DNA from: Viscum album
Taxonomy: Eukaryota > Streptophyta > Magnoliopsida > Santalales > Viscaceae
NCBI GenBank assembly: GCA_963277665.1
Contig: OY728157.1
Coordinates: 363,086,067 to 363,150,066, forward strand
Direction: 5' to 3'
Length of the DNA stretch: 64,000 nt
Under the pieces are notes generated by a model. That model was not told the origin of the DNA. It saw nothing but the letters and a program-made list of their open reading frames with translations, and did not search any database. This document shows positions 1 through 12,765 of the stretch, piece by piece. The stretch's first letter is position 1; the number at the start of each line of letters is the position of its first letter. A program made the translations under genes and the position numbers.

Positions 1-1180
1 GATAAAAAACATTGAAGTTTAAAGTCAACCCAAAGAATGGAAATTGGGTTTAAAATTCACTTATGAAATTTAAGCATGGTATGAGGTGTGCATGGGAGGG
101 ATTAATGAAATAGAATGGGGTATATAATTATCAATATATAATAAGGGTAGAATGGGGGAGGTGTGAAAACATACCCCATCAATAATAATTAAAAATAAAA
201 GGACACAACATAGAGGAGATTCTCGAATAAAAGTGAGAGAGAGGGAATCCATTACTTCAGGTTTTACTTCCTTGAAACATGTTTAAAACTCATGTATAAT
301 GGTTAAATTAGTGTTATTATAATTTTATAGAAACATTTTCATGTTTATAACATCTTATATGATCACTTTATAACATCATTCCACCATTCATTAGTAATAC
401 TTTGTTATTTCCCTTGTGTCGGGTGCGTTCATTTTAGGGTTTCCATGAGGGGTTTGTAATGGTTTTTTATGTATATTGTAAATGAAACTCCAAAAGTGGA
501 ATGAAATTGTATTTAATTGCATCTATAACCTTAATTATATAATTTATCATTTTGAATTCTGATCTGAGAAAGATTCATTAGTTAACACTTTAATGATGTT
601 CGTTTAGATCATTTTAGCGGTTCTTTGATAATAACGACCTCATTTTGCTTTATAAATTAAAAAAATGCATAAAAAAAGATTCTAGAAAAATGAATGAGAC
701 ATAATACATATATTATAACCTGGTTAAACCATAAAAATGGTTTCATGTCCATACTTTAAGAGATTAAAGCAAATTGAAATCACATCATCCACGATGTCGG
801 TAATTCGACACATCACAGACAATGTTTTTATTCCTTGAATAAGTGGGAGAGGAGAAGAAAAATGATGATGAATTTTCCATGAACACGAGAACATCCAAAA
901 TATAAAATATTTATGGTGCTTTAATTCCTCTTGGATAATAGGATGGGAAGATACTATAATAAAAGAAAAGGAAAAGAAAGGAAAACACATGAAAAAGGAA
1001 GAGGATTTCTTACCTCTTGATCTATTCTCCTTGATATCCTCCTTAAGGCCTTTGATTTTGGACTTTGGGTGAGACCAGTTGGTCTTGGATGTGGGGAAGA
1101 GGATTGGGGAGGGAATTTGGCCGAAATTATACAATTATCAAGGCTTGAGATGTGTGGGAGGAAGAGGGGGAAATGAGTGG

Positions 1181-1188
1181 TATTTATA
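1181..1188 (-). promoter_or_regulatory. TATA box of putative LTR
   Basis: TATAAATA on the minus strand, with a C/T-rich stretch directly downstream. Context suggests a retrotransposon promoter. There is no transcript evidence. Confidence 0.35.
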
Positions 1189-1632
1189 GTGGAGGAAAGA
1201 GATTTCACATTATTTTAATTTTAATTTTATTATTTTTCCTCAAGACAAGCAATAGTGAGTCTTCCATGACTAAAAACAGTAGTAATGGAATTTTATTTCA
1301 AGATAATGGGCTTATATCAGCACCATATCATCGATGACACCTCCATGATGAAAAAATTCATTTATCTGTCAAATACCAAAAATTCACTATTCACAAAAAA
1401 TCAAGTATTTCCAAAAATTTCCAAAAATTCACCCCAACCATTTTTTGATGTGTAGAATCAAAAAATGAATTCCATTTTTTCAAAATAATTTTATAAATAT
1501 GAGAAAATTAATTTTTAAATAAAATAATACTTTATTAGGAAAATAACAATTTTAAAGCATTTATTTACTTATTCAAAGATGTGGGTGTACCATACTTTCA
1601 ATTAAATCTTATATATACACTATCATAGGTGA

Positions 1633-1828
1633 GGTTACTATTCATAAGGGTATGTTACTATTCATAAGGGTAACATTACTATTCATAAGGGCACATTACT
1701 ATTCATTAGTGTCAAGTTACTACTCAGAAGGGCACATTACTATTCATAATGGTACATTACTATTCTTTAGGGTATGTCACTATTCATAAGGGTTTGTTTC
1801 TATTCACAAGGGTATGTTACTATTCACA
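1633..1828. repeat. Tandem array of ~20-bp TTACTATTCATAAGGG units
   Basis: About nine and a half degenerate copies of a 20-21 bp unit with core TTACTATTCATAAGGG lie head to tail. The spacer after the core varies (GTAT, GTAAC, GCAC, GTCAA). The array lies 450-640 bp upstream of the minus-strand TATA box at 1181. A single-copy form of the core (TTACTATTCATAA) occurs at a comparable place in the 4-kb LTRs near 17,425 and 23,680. Confidence 0.85.
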
Positions 1829-1900
1829 AAAAATAAGTTGGTCTTATAAGACTCTAAATAACTTACTGATCACAATTTAAGATGACCATTTATAGAAATT

Positions 1901-4470
1901 CAAAATATAGTAGTGGAAAATTAAGTTTAAAGTTAATTATCTTATAAGTACCTAGTTTATAACAAAACCACACATACTCCTCACCAGAATCCAAATTCCA
2001 TCATGACAATCCCATAGTCTGTTCCACATGCCTATGACCCTTCTAAAATGAGAGTCATACTCCCATGACCAACATGTCACTCCCCACCATAAGAGTGCTT
2101 ATTAATTTCCTAACTTGAGAAACTCCTAACCACCATGGGCCACACTCCATTCATTTTTTAATGAAAATTTTAGATGTGGTCATGTCGGGCTCACCCGAGC
2201 AACAAAATAAATTCCAATTACCACCCATTCTTGGCCACCTAGAATAGTACCCATGACATTTTATAACCTCTGTTCCATAATGGGTACCTCAAACAATGAT
2301 GACCAGTGGTGCAATACCTACCATAAAAATTCTCTTACATTATTCAATGATCATAACTTTAAGGATCTTGATGAAAACAACACATGCTACTCCTCTAAGT
2401 CACGATCAACACATTTATCAACCCCCGACAACTTTATCTTGTTAAACCTAAGCATCTATTCCACCACACTCCAATTAACTCATGAGGTCACCTCTCACTA
2501 TAGTGACATCTCAACTCAACCAAAGGCCCTAGGCCTCCCTACTCACAAGTGTCTCATTAAATCTTAACCACCTCACTCAAAGAGGGGTCTGTTGACTAAG
2601 ACTCTGTATAGCCCTATGAATCTCTGCCAAGTAGTCATAAGTTAGCATTCATGGTGGAAATACCACCACCACCACCACCACAAATATCACACTTCTATAT
2701 GTCCCAAACAAACCTCAATCAAATTATAGGTAGCTAGTATTACCGATCATGATCTAGATGACCTCAAGCATAGCTAGTGAACACCACCTTTATCTCACTA
2801 AAAAGAAACCTTCTTATATAACCAACCATTTTTATGAATATCTGACAAATGTATGCCAACTCAAACTCATTAAAACCACATGTCACATGCTCTCCTATGA
2901 AAATTTTCCGACATTGACACAAGATCCAATGAGCCATGCATTATCAGAACTGGGCTTAAGTTATCACTCAAGCATCTGACCATGCCTCTAAGCATGTCAA
3001 CTAAATCATACTAGAGACATGTTTGATGCTTACTTCCTACAAGAATGAAATTTCTAATGATCTAGGTCTAGCCACATGACTACCCGTGAGCTTGGGAATC
3101 ATTACAAGATCAAAATATTTTATCCATGCTCTAACAGCCCTAGACCCATTAACTTGGGTTCATTTCTAATTACCATGTCAAAACAATGACAAGATAGCTA
3201 GGCCAAGCATCTAAATGATCCTTACCTTAAAACCAAACCTTAAAACCAAAACACAAGTACTCAAGGTGATTCCCTTAAGTGAATATCCAAGGCATAACCA
3301 TGACCTTACCAAAAAACTTGATATCAACAAGCGTGCATCAACTACACATGCCGAACCATCTACCCATGCTTTATGTTCCTAAAGTACCCATAACACTGGG
3401 GTAACTCATATCATAGTCACCCTTGATCACATACCAAACCAAATTTAAAATACAACCTTGATTTATAAACTATGGATCCCTAGGCTCACACCTATCACCT
3501 TAGATTAAGACTATCACATGCTACTAATCTCAGGTGACACTACTATCCCCATTCCATAACACAATTCACAAGATTTTTCTAGGATAGACACTCACTCTAG
3601 GCCCAACACCCACATCAACAACACTAGAAGACAAAAAACTGCTCTAGGGTCCAACACATAACCCTCCAGGGTCACAAGGAACCAAGATACATAGTAACAC
3701 CTTCCAACCTCAAGATCACAACCCAAATAAAGGTACAACATGAAACATTCCTATATCAGGTACACCAAACCCATCAAGGTCTCACAACCCATATCCATGG
3801 GTCTCATAACCAGATCCCTCACTCTAGCCCAACTACCCATAAATAATGCCAGGTCATAACCATAATGAACACACCTCATTGATGATCTTAAAGGCCTCAT
3901 CTTTCCTTATTTAACTTCATTTAAAATGTACCATTTTCAAAACCCAAGGATTTATATTTTAAAAATTTTAATTACCCAACATCTTAAAATTCTCAAATTT
4001 GGTAAATTTAACATTATATGGTTTAGATAAATCAAATTTAATTCACAAGTTATAAATTAAAACACATTATAATTTTTTACTAACACTTTATTTAACCAAA
4101 ACTATCTCTTTAATAACTCATTTATACCTTCCTATTAACCAAGATTCACTTGACGAGTTGTTCAAGTACAATTAAACTATACAAATATATGTGAAACATA
4201 TAAATGGTTTGTAAAAATTTAAATATAAACCCCTATAGATCATTTAAAACCATAGGTAGATATAGATTATTAGCAGATGTAATCCATATAAAGTAAATAA
4301 AACACCATCAAAAAGTTAAAAGAAAGATCCAAAAATCCCACCCATAGAAACTTGTATTTTCCCTCACACATGGGGCTACAGGCACATGGGAATGAGATTA
4401 TAACCCTACTTTGAAACATTCCTACTCTTCTATCTACCATTCCCAAATAGTAAGAAAAAAGGTAAAAGGG
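1901..4470. other. Anonymous AT-rich stretch, likely internal region of an LTR element
   Basis: No domain was recognised on either strand; the longest open frames are short and look accidental. It holds an (ACC)7 microsatellite near 2662-2682 and many CCA/ACC-rich words on the plus strand. Because a minus-strand PBS sits at 4471-4481, this region would be the leader and internal part of that element, possibly non-autonomous. No second LTR was found in the window. Confidence 0.35.
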
Positions 4471-4481
4471 CCTTGATACCA
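4471..4481 (-). other. Primer binding site (initiator-Met tRNA type)
   Basis: The minus strand reads TGGTATCAAGG, close to the plant tRNA-iMet PBS TGGTATCAGAG. It starts three bases inside the LTR terminus TGTAAT (plus 4485), the spacing expected of LTR retrotransposons. It fixes the element's orientation as minus and marks the LTR at 4485-7213 as its 5' LTR. Confidence 0.65.
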
Positions 4482-4484
4482 CTT

Positions 4485-7213
4485 TGTAATACCTTTACTT
4501 ATATTTCACTATATCGATGCCTTAGACAGATTCACCAAAATACCTCAGGCATGCCTCACCAAACACTAATGGCTATCGACTAGTGGTGAGGGCTTATGAA
4601 AACACTATAGGGAGACTATACCCTTATTATCAAATTAAAATTAAAGAATAAGTAAAATATAATAGGTATCATCCGGATAAACATTGTAATTAGGGATAAT
4701 ACTGATAAATAAATACAACAAAAAAAGGAAATAATAAATGAATGTTACATACATACTAGATCCCCCCATTGGTGGATCATACATAATAATTATAAAATAA
4801 GTAAAATGAAATTGGGGAAAACAACTCATCCCCAACATGCCTGGTTCCATCTCCCAACTCCAACCTAGCAATCTAAGGCAATAAACAGCAGGCCCTTCCT
4901 TGAAACCTTTACCTACAAGAAATAACAGTGTCTGCTCAGGTACCAAAGTGCCATGGTGGCCCAAGAAATGTGTGAGTATAACTTAGTAGGCCACCACCAA
5001 AGGTGTTCCTAAACTAACAAATCTGATAAGAAATTCATGAAAGTTTCTTTAAATAAATAGTTTAACAATTTTAAAATAGTTTTAATGAAAAGTAAAACAA
5101 CAACTGATGCCCCAAGTTTACGATGACACCTAAGGTTGGCTGTACTATTGTCGATCTCTAGGTCCATGACCAGGATCGAACCCAACTACTTTGGCTAGTT
5201 CTAGGGTGTCTTTAATAAAATATATATGAAAATTCTATATTTCCAATGGAATCTAGATGCTTATCATGGAATTCTTGTGGAATCCTGGCCCTCACCCCGT
5301 ATTCTCCATAATCATTCATAACTCTAATCCAGGAACTCATCCTATATTTCTCATGAAATATGAGCACATACCCTAACATTCCTCCACATCAATCATCATA
5401 TGTGTCAAGGTACTCCACCTATCGTCCCCACATCATCATCAATCATATGGAATCTGAGATCTTATCCTGACATTCATAATCATCAAGTATCATATGGAAT
5501 TTGGGTGCTCATCTAGACATTCCAAAGTAACAAATGTGATATATAATCCAAGGATCACAACCCAACATTATCAAGCATTAGGTATCACTTTAATTATTTA
5601 ACTAACTAAACAAAATTTCATTAAATTTTCACTAGGCCCATGTAAACCTCCAACCATAGTCACCACTTCACATTTTAGATTCCATTCTAAATTCTAAAAT
5701 TATAAATTATTATTTTGAAAAACCAATCCAATTTATAAATATTAGGCCCACAAATATAAATTACATTAGGCTCTACTAAACATATGCTATCAATTTACAT
5801 TAATCAGGTCATTTACCGAAATCACTTCCCATATCATAATCAAGAAACTTATTCCACCTTAAAATTTAATAAATATTTAAATAATCATTTAAAAGACCAT
5901 TAATATAATTTAATTCTACTTAAAATAAAGGATTTACAACCCATATTTTCAATACCATACCATTACTTTTGGTGTTATTCATTTAAAGGTCACACCCATT
6001 CCCAATCATTGATGGTTGAGAAATTCCATTTCACCACCATAAAATCAATCTAATTTTCCTCTTAAATAATTAAAAAATAAATTAATAATTTTAAAACATT
6101 AATCAATTTCAAATTTAATTTCCCCTACCAAGTATTCCTCTTGAAAATACAATTTTCAAGGTCCAAGTCATATTAAATGGGAATTTAAACTATTTAAAAT
6201 AAAATTAAAACATTTTAAATTAAATTGGATCAAATAATGGTGGAGGTGACTTGACCTCACTATACATACACTAAAAAAAGTGACACTGCATGTTAAATTA
6301 AAGATACCACCTACCTTAGCCTTAGTATAGTCCACATGAAAGATATTATCCTTTAATTCGAGTTAAAATGGAAGATACAAAGAGATCAAAAAAAATTCCA
6401 TGAAAGTAGGGAATAACCCAGATAAACTTCATGAAAGCACTTGACAGTGAGAGACAACAATAAAATACGGAAAAATACTCTTAGACTCACCGATATATTT
6501 TTAACTCTATAGATGGAAGTTGATTCAGACATCGAATGGAGGGGTTCCACCATAGAAGAGAGAAGAGGGGAAGGGAAGGAGGCATACATGAGCTGCTAGA
6601 TGAATGGGGAAAGAAAAGGGGTTAAACCATTTATAATAAGGGAATGGAAGAATATCCATTCCCCTTTTTTTAAAGGGCACATGATTTTCTCACATGGTTT
6701 GACAACCAGTGCATCAACCGTGCTTCCCCCACTATCTAAGACCAACAACCTCGCACGATTACGATGCATAGTTTTAAAAACCAATTTCCAACCATGTGAA
6801 ATATCTACAATTTTATACATACATTCACATGGTCTCTAATGACCTTTCACATGATTTTAAAAACCATAAGACCATTTATTTTAGGTTTTATAGTTGGGGT
6901 GAAAGGTTATCACTAACTATGCGCTAACTGTGAACCCTAGTAAGTAACTCCAAAAAATATTAATCTAAGCCCTGAACCCCCATGAAACTCATAAAACCTA
7001 TTAATTCCCAATAGAACTTTATTCCATATCCAAAATGGGTTTTTAGGGCATCTAATCCTTGAGATCCGGTTCCAATGACCTATTTAAAAACTAGCCCATC
7101 CATCATTTCAAAAATTTAAAAATTCCTCAAATTTCGAGCACCCATATGGAACCATGTTATTAAAATTAAAAAACTTTTCTTACCATTATTTTCATTCATT
7201 AGGAGTCCTGACA
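4485..7213 (-). repeat. 5' LTR of a minus-strand retrotransposon (~2.73 kb)
   Basis: Read on the minus strand it begins TGTCAGGACTCC (ending at plus 7213) and ends GGTATTACA (plus 4485), giving TG...CA termini, with a PBS immediately beyond. A TATA-like TTATAAAT lies on the minus strand at about 6629-6636, followed by a C/T-rich leader, as in other plant LTRs. The partner LTR is not seen; it may lie to the left of the window or be deleted. The right edge abuts the gag of the copia relic, so this element probably inserted into, or replaced, the 5' end of that copia. Confidence 0.55.
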
Positions 7214-8494
7214 TCATAAGTTATAATGTAGTAAGATGGAATGTTACTGATAGATAAATTTTATGGGATTAACTTTGGTTTCTAAGGAATGTAGATGGAT
7301 AATTATCTCATTCAAAGGGACCTAGATATTCTGTTAATGGGGGTCAGACTAGAGAAGATGAATATAGTACAATATGAATGGGTGGAATGAAATACACTTG
7401 AGTTAATTAGTATATCGTTCACTTGGAACATAAATTTTTAGTTCTGGGAATTGAAGACCATAATAGAGTTCATGAAGACTCTGATGGACATGTATGAGAA
7501 GCCAAAAAATTTTAATTGATTGTCCATGTTGCATATTTTATTTAGTATGATATTATTATATGGAAGACCTGTGACCAATCAAGTGAATGAATTCAGCATG
7601 ATTCGAGGGTATATCAAATAAAAAAAGGTCAAGTTCACAAAATATGTTTGAATGTTTCTATTGTTTTTATCATTATTGGAAATGTGGGACACAATGGAAG
7701 CTAACATGAGAAACTCTTATGGGAAATCCAAATTGGTGTTTGAGGATTTCATAGATCTCATTTTGAATGTATAAATCAAATAGAGGGAATTCCAGTCACT
7801 TAACAAAAAAAGTGATAAATATTGAAGTTAGATGATGGTCTCCTCATCGTAAGTCAAGTTGAAGAATATTAGAAGATAATTACAATGATAGGAGTTTAGG
7901 CAAATTGACCAAACTTGGACCTACATGTTGGTACTGTGGGAAGAAATAGAATATAAAAAAGGACTATAAGGATTAAAAGGTGAACTATAGAAGGGAAGCT
8001 TTGGAATTTTCAAGTTACTTTAATTCAACTGAAGCTAGCAGAAATTTACTACGGAGTGTCAAAATTCTAGTGGATTCATGAGTGATTAATTCAGAAGCAT
8101 CATTCACAATAAGGAAAATGTAATTTAGCTAGGTTTTTTTGAATGGTCTATATTTTAAAACATAGATAATGAATTTACATATGTTTTTGAAAAATTAAAG
8201 GAAATTTTGTGTCCCTAGTAAAATATGTTTCTAAATGTAGTTAATTAGACAATTACCTATATTTTTTAAAAGATAAGTAATTTTATTTTATTTACCTATG
8301 CTTTTATAAATATGGGTAAATGTTATTTTAGAGATTTTGTTTGGAATTCATTCAATATTTTATTTGCCTATGTTTTTTTGAAATGTATCTAATTGAATTT
8401 TTTTGATTATATTTTTCTAAACGTTTGGTAAGTATTATTTTACAGTTTTTTTGGAATCAGTCACCACTACTACCTCAATGCCACCACACCCCAC

Positions 8495-8965
8495 CCCATG
8501 GATCCCCACCGCTTGACCAGATAATGACCTATGTACCTAGACCTCCCCTTGCCATTTCCACTACTCTACCAGATGAGGAACCCTTTCATTATGATGCCAC
8601 ATGGACCCTGACCCCCACCCTAGCTACTGCTCAACCAGATGAAAACCCTCATTGATGCAATGCTACATGGACCTGGACCTCCCTACCCTTACAACTACTC
8701 AACCAGGTGACAACCCCAACCACTGGGATGCTAGACCCCCTAACTCCCCAATCCCCTACAGTTGTCGCTGCTCCACTATATGAAGACTCACACCACTATG
8801 ATGCCACATGAACCTCGACCCCCACCGAATTGATGCTATATAGAATTTATTCCTCTCCATCATAGAACCTCATAGATCCTGACCCCCACCCCCATTACTA
8901 TCATTGCTCGACCAGACGGTGAACCCTGTCACCCCTTCACCTCCGCCACTTCACCAGATGACACC
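8495..8965 (+). repeat. C-rich degenerate minisatellite (~67-bp unit)
   Basis: The word ACCAGATGA and variants recur at about 8516, 8568, 8634, 8702, 8911 and 8951, mostly 52-74 bp or a double step apart. In between recur ATGATGCCACATGG and GACCCCCACC. The block is far richer in C than its AT-rich surroundings and contains a 76-codon open frame (8425-8655) that is a by-product of the repeat. It is either an amplified captured fragment or a minisatellite of the transposon. Confidence 0.6.
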
Positions 8966-9084
8966 CCTTATAACCACGACCTATGATAACTAACAACCAA
9001 CCCCCACATACGCTAAATGCCAACCTGACCCCTATTTACTTATTAAGTGGTAGAAAACCCATGTTAAGTCTCAATGTGGGATTT

Positions 9085-9610
9085 CAGTCTAACACACAAA
9101 ACTTTATTTTATTATTATATTTTATAAATTATTAATAAATTATTAATATATATTATAACAACACACACACAATAGCTATGCTTTAACATAATAAAATATA
9201 TTATTATTAAATTTTATATTTATATAATAAAAATACATTATTATTAATATATTATAATATATATATATATATTATAAAAAATATATAATATATATATATT
9301 GTAATTATATTTATTGTTATAATATTTATTGTTATAATATTTATTGTTATATTGTATATTGTTATAATATTATATTTTTATATATTTATTATTATTATAT
9401 TGTTATATATTGTTATTATATTGTCATATTGTTTTATATTGATATATATATATATTTATTATTATATATATTGTTATATATAAGTTTATATATATATATA
9501 TTTATGTTATATATATTGTTGATAATAAATAATATATTATAAATAAACACACAGACACACACACACACATATATAGACACACACACACACACAGAAACAT
9601 AAAAATTATT
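9085..9610. repeat. AT-rich simple sequence with (TA)n, TTGTTATAATAT and (AC)n tracts
   Basis: Continuous low-complexity sequence: TA tracts, repeats of ATTGTTATAATATTT type near 9300-9440, and ACACACAC tracts near 9150 and 9545-9600. It lies inside the 8105-9818 transposon, between its C-rich block and right terminal region. Confidence 0.85.
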
Positions 9611-12600
9611 TTCTACATTTTTTTAAAAAACATGGATAAATTACCCAAATTTTAAAGAAAATGTTGAAAAATAAAAATTTAGGAATATTTTAAAATTTTA
9701 TATTAAAATGTGACTAATTTAGCCAAATTTTCTAGAAAAAATTGCTAAATTAAACATTATAATCATTTTTAGAAAATGTAGCTAAAAAACATAGTTAAAT
9801 TTAAATTTTTTTTTTGCGATTTCACTCTATGATAAAGACAAGATTCCTGGTGAATTATGTATTTGAGAAATTTTTCAAGGTTTAATTAAAATGATGATGA
9901 TGATCTTAAATCCATGGATAAGGGGGATGTCAACATATGGATGTTGAACAAAATCTTCTTGATGTTGATAGAATTTAGACACATACTAGGCCTATGAAAA
10001 AATCTTATTTACTTTTGTCAGTTGTAATAGGTAGGATTTGGAACAAGATTTTCCAATGGAGTATAGATAGTTAAGTTAGGATATATGATTGTGGAAACAT
10101 GAGTAAGAAATGGAACTGTATTTTTGACCAAAATATCATATAGAAGAATAATTACTGAAACTACAACTACTGAATGTTCAGAGTTTTGGTATTGTTTTTT
10201 TTGGTTATATCAGGGAGAAGAACATTAAAGTTCTTGTTAAAAAATGTGTATTTAATCTTGATCACACTAAAATAATTTTTTTAGAGTTTTATACTCGGGA
10301 AGTGGATAATGGTGTTGTTTAATTTGAACTAAAGGAAGTTGAGATCTCAGAAGTTATAACTCATTCACACAGATGTTTGGTGACCTGGCCCAGCTCGTTC
10401 TCACCAAGGATCCTTATAATTTATCACTTTCATTGATGACTTAGTATAAGGTATTTTTAAAGATATTTCCAAAATAAAGGAATAAGTATTGAAAATACTA
10501 TACTTGAGACACCATAGTAGAATAACATGACTAAAAGGATGAATCAAATATTAACAGAAAAAGAACGAAGCATGAGGTTATATTTAGGAATATACAGGGG
10601 AGAATACAGTCAACTATGAAGCATACTTATTTAAAAAAAGTACATTTGAAACTATAGGGTTATAGATTCTATCATAGATATGGTTTAGAAAATTGGGGGA
10701 AATTATCCACCTAAAAGTTTTTGGAAACCTCCCCTATGTTCATATCGATGTTGAGGATATGGATAAACTCGAAGCTAAGTACTGAACATGTTTCTTTATA
10801 GGATAGGATGATGAAAACTTTAGATTATAGTTGTGGGATGATGAAAATAGGAAGATAATAAAGAGTCATAATGTTCTCTTCAATAAGAAGGTTTTATGGA
10901 AAGAATCGAACTTGGAAGAAAAATATGTTAAGATAAAAATGAATCAAATGAGAATATCTAAGTTGAACTAAAAGGGGATTTTGTAAGGATATAAGTTTCA
11001 AAGAGTTTAAGGATCACCATAATTTTAAAATATAGGCCAAAAAAATATATAACAGAGAGTACTAGGACTATTGAGGCTTAGGTTAGTGTTCTATAAGGTG
11101 TAGTTACATAAGTTACAATACTAAATATAGAAGAGTCATAGAAAAATTATAAATGTCTACCATGGTCATAAGACTGGTACAGAGGTCTGCGACTGAAATG
11201 GATTTCTTTCTTCTAATGAAAACGGGTAACCCAATAGAATAGAATAAGAAATTATTTGCAATGATTCTGATAAGTGGGAGTTAGATATGAATGATGAGTT
11301 GGATTCACTGCATATGAATGAAACTTTGGAGCCAACATGACTTCCATAAGAAAAGAAATAACTGGAGAAAAAATGGGTGTCTTAGTTAAAATAAGAACCT
11401 AATGGTTGAATAATGTAAATTTTTTGGTTGACGGTCAAAGAATTTTATTTTAAGGAAAGAATTTAATTCTCTAAAATATTCAAATTTATAGTTAATCACA
11501 CCACCATCCAGGTAGTGTTGATTATAGTTTCTACTAAAAGTTTTCACTTGTAGTAGATGGATGTTAATGAGAATTTTTTACATGGTTATTTGGAATAAGA
11601 TATTTACATTAAGTAAAAAAATGGTTTCATATACATTCAAAATGAGGACTTGGTGTTTAAGTTGAAGAAAAGTTTATACATCTTGAAGTAAGATCCAAGA
11701 TAATGGAATAGGATGTTTGACACATTCATGGAATAGAAAGGTTTCATATAGAGAAACACAAATCACTATTACTATCAGAATAAATTTAATGATGGTGGAT
11801 TCATCCTATTTATATCATATATAGATGTAACTCTCTTATAAGGCCTAAAAATTAAAAGAATTTACAATCTAAAATGTTATTTTTCTAGAATATTTAAGAT
11901 GAAATATATCTGGATGACTATGAGAATCTTAGGGATGATAAATAAAAGAGGTAGGAAATATGAAAGTTTAGTGTTGTCTTATATGGAGTATATCTGGAAG
12001 ATAATCTAAGGTTTAAAATATTCTGATGTAATCCAGTCTTAACTCTAATGTACTAACACTTAAAACTATCCATGGAGAAATCATTGAAAATAGAAGATGA
12101 GGTGAATTTCATATTGAATGTTTTGTTTTCATTTATATTAGGTAACCAGTTGTATTTCCTGGTTTTTACTTGCCTATAAATTGTATTTATAGTGGTATTC
12201 ATCAATCAGTTCATGGAAAATATGGGGAAAGAACACTAAGAGAAAACAAAATGGATCATTTGGTATCCCATAGGATCGGAAGATACATACTTATATTTCA
12301 ATAAAAATGAACTTTTGTAGAATATAAAAACTTAATAAGATATTTAGATACTCAAAATAGTATGATAGGATATGTTTTCACATTCATAGGAATGATAGTT
12401 AGATTGATGTAAAGGCTATAACTGGTTTTAGTTATATCCACAAAGATAGTGAAATATATATCCATAATGGAATTAGAAAAAAATTTGATATGGTTAAGGT
12501 TTCTATTAGATAGACTCAAAAGAATACTAGAAGGTATATTTCTATACTTGTATAGTTATAGTGTAATACATTTGGAAAAGAACATGATATTTTATGCTTG

Positions 12601-12765
12601 GAAGAAACATATTGACCAGAAATATCACTTCATCCAAAAGATATTGTAGTATGGGGATCTAGAACTATAGAAGATAGTTAGAAAAAAATCCAGTTGACAT
12701 GTTTAGAAAGTTTCCATTCTAGGAAATTCTAATGTAGTGTTTCTCTTCCATTTCAATTGGGTGAA

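Larger units (their letters stand above)
1..1900 (-). repeat. Probable LTR promoter region, family unknown
   Basis: No coding sequence is visible. On the minus strand there is a good TATA box (TATAAATA, plus 1181-1188), followed downstream by pyrimidine-rich leader and a splice-donor-like AGGTAAGAAAT near 1010-1020. The same order (TATA, C/T-rich leader, GTAAG) is seen in the better defined LTRs of this window at 14.4-18.5 kb and 53-55.7 kb, so I infer an LTR oriented to the minus strand. Neither end could be placed, and the sequence does not align obviously with the LTR at 4485-7213. It could instead be an ordinary promoter, but no gene follows it. Confidence 0.35.
8105..9818. mobile_element. 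Non-autonomous CACTA-like DNA transposon inside copia protease
   Basis: The left end begins CACAATAAGGAAAATGTAAT and the right end, reverse-complemented, begins CGCAAAAAAAAAATTTAAAT. Both run into TTTAgCTA(g/t)GTTTTTT, an imperfect terminal inverted repeat. The flanking trinucleotide ATT is duplicated (8102-8104 and 9819-9821), and removing the insert plus one ATT rejoins the copia protease frame through the conserved ASFH region. A 3-bp target duplication and CAC...-type ends with TAGCTA/GTTTTTT subterminal words fit En/Spm-CACTA. The TIR is degenerate, so another 3-bp-TSD superfamily is possible. No transposase; it carries a C-rich repeat block and simple sequences. Confidence 0.65.
7226..12765 (+). 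pseudogene. Ty1/copia gag-pol polyprotein, decayed and interrupted
   Basis: A fragmented copia polyprotein can be followed in all three frames. The gag similarity starts near 7230, with MYEKP at about 7490. A zinc knuckle starts TCWYCGKK at about 7921-7945. The protease VDS lies near 8070. The integrase includes HTDVW near 10,363 and FIDD near 10,427. The integrase-RT linker has DDEN and WDDENRK at about 10,790-10,860. RT carries MDVNENFLHG at about 11,555, LKKSLY near 11,665 and YIDV near 11,820. RNase H is at about 12,370-12,650, with IHLEKN and KHIDQKYHFI. A degenerate KI..NPADMLTK-type tail ends near 12,765. This order (PR-IN-RT-RH) is diagnostic of copia, and the RNase H tail resembles the Tork/TNT1 group. 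There are many stops, often TAG for CAG. LTRs were not identified; the 5' side abuts another element's LTR. Confidence 0.85.

Noticed and set aside
724..1134. 136-codon minus-strand frame near the window start
   Set aside because: Lies downstream of an LTR-like TATA box in a C/T-rich leader; no domain, biased composition, broken by a probable splice donor.
2253..2979. Plus-strand frames of 104 and 73 codons
   Set aside because: No domain, in an unannotated AT-rich region; probably chance openness from CCA/ACC-rich sequence.
8425..8655. Proline/threonine-rich 76-codon frame
   Set aside because: It is produced by the C-rich tandem repeats in a non-autonomous transposon.
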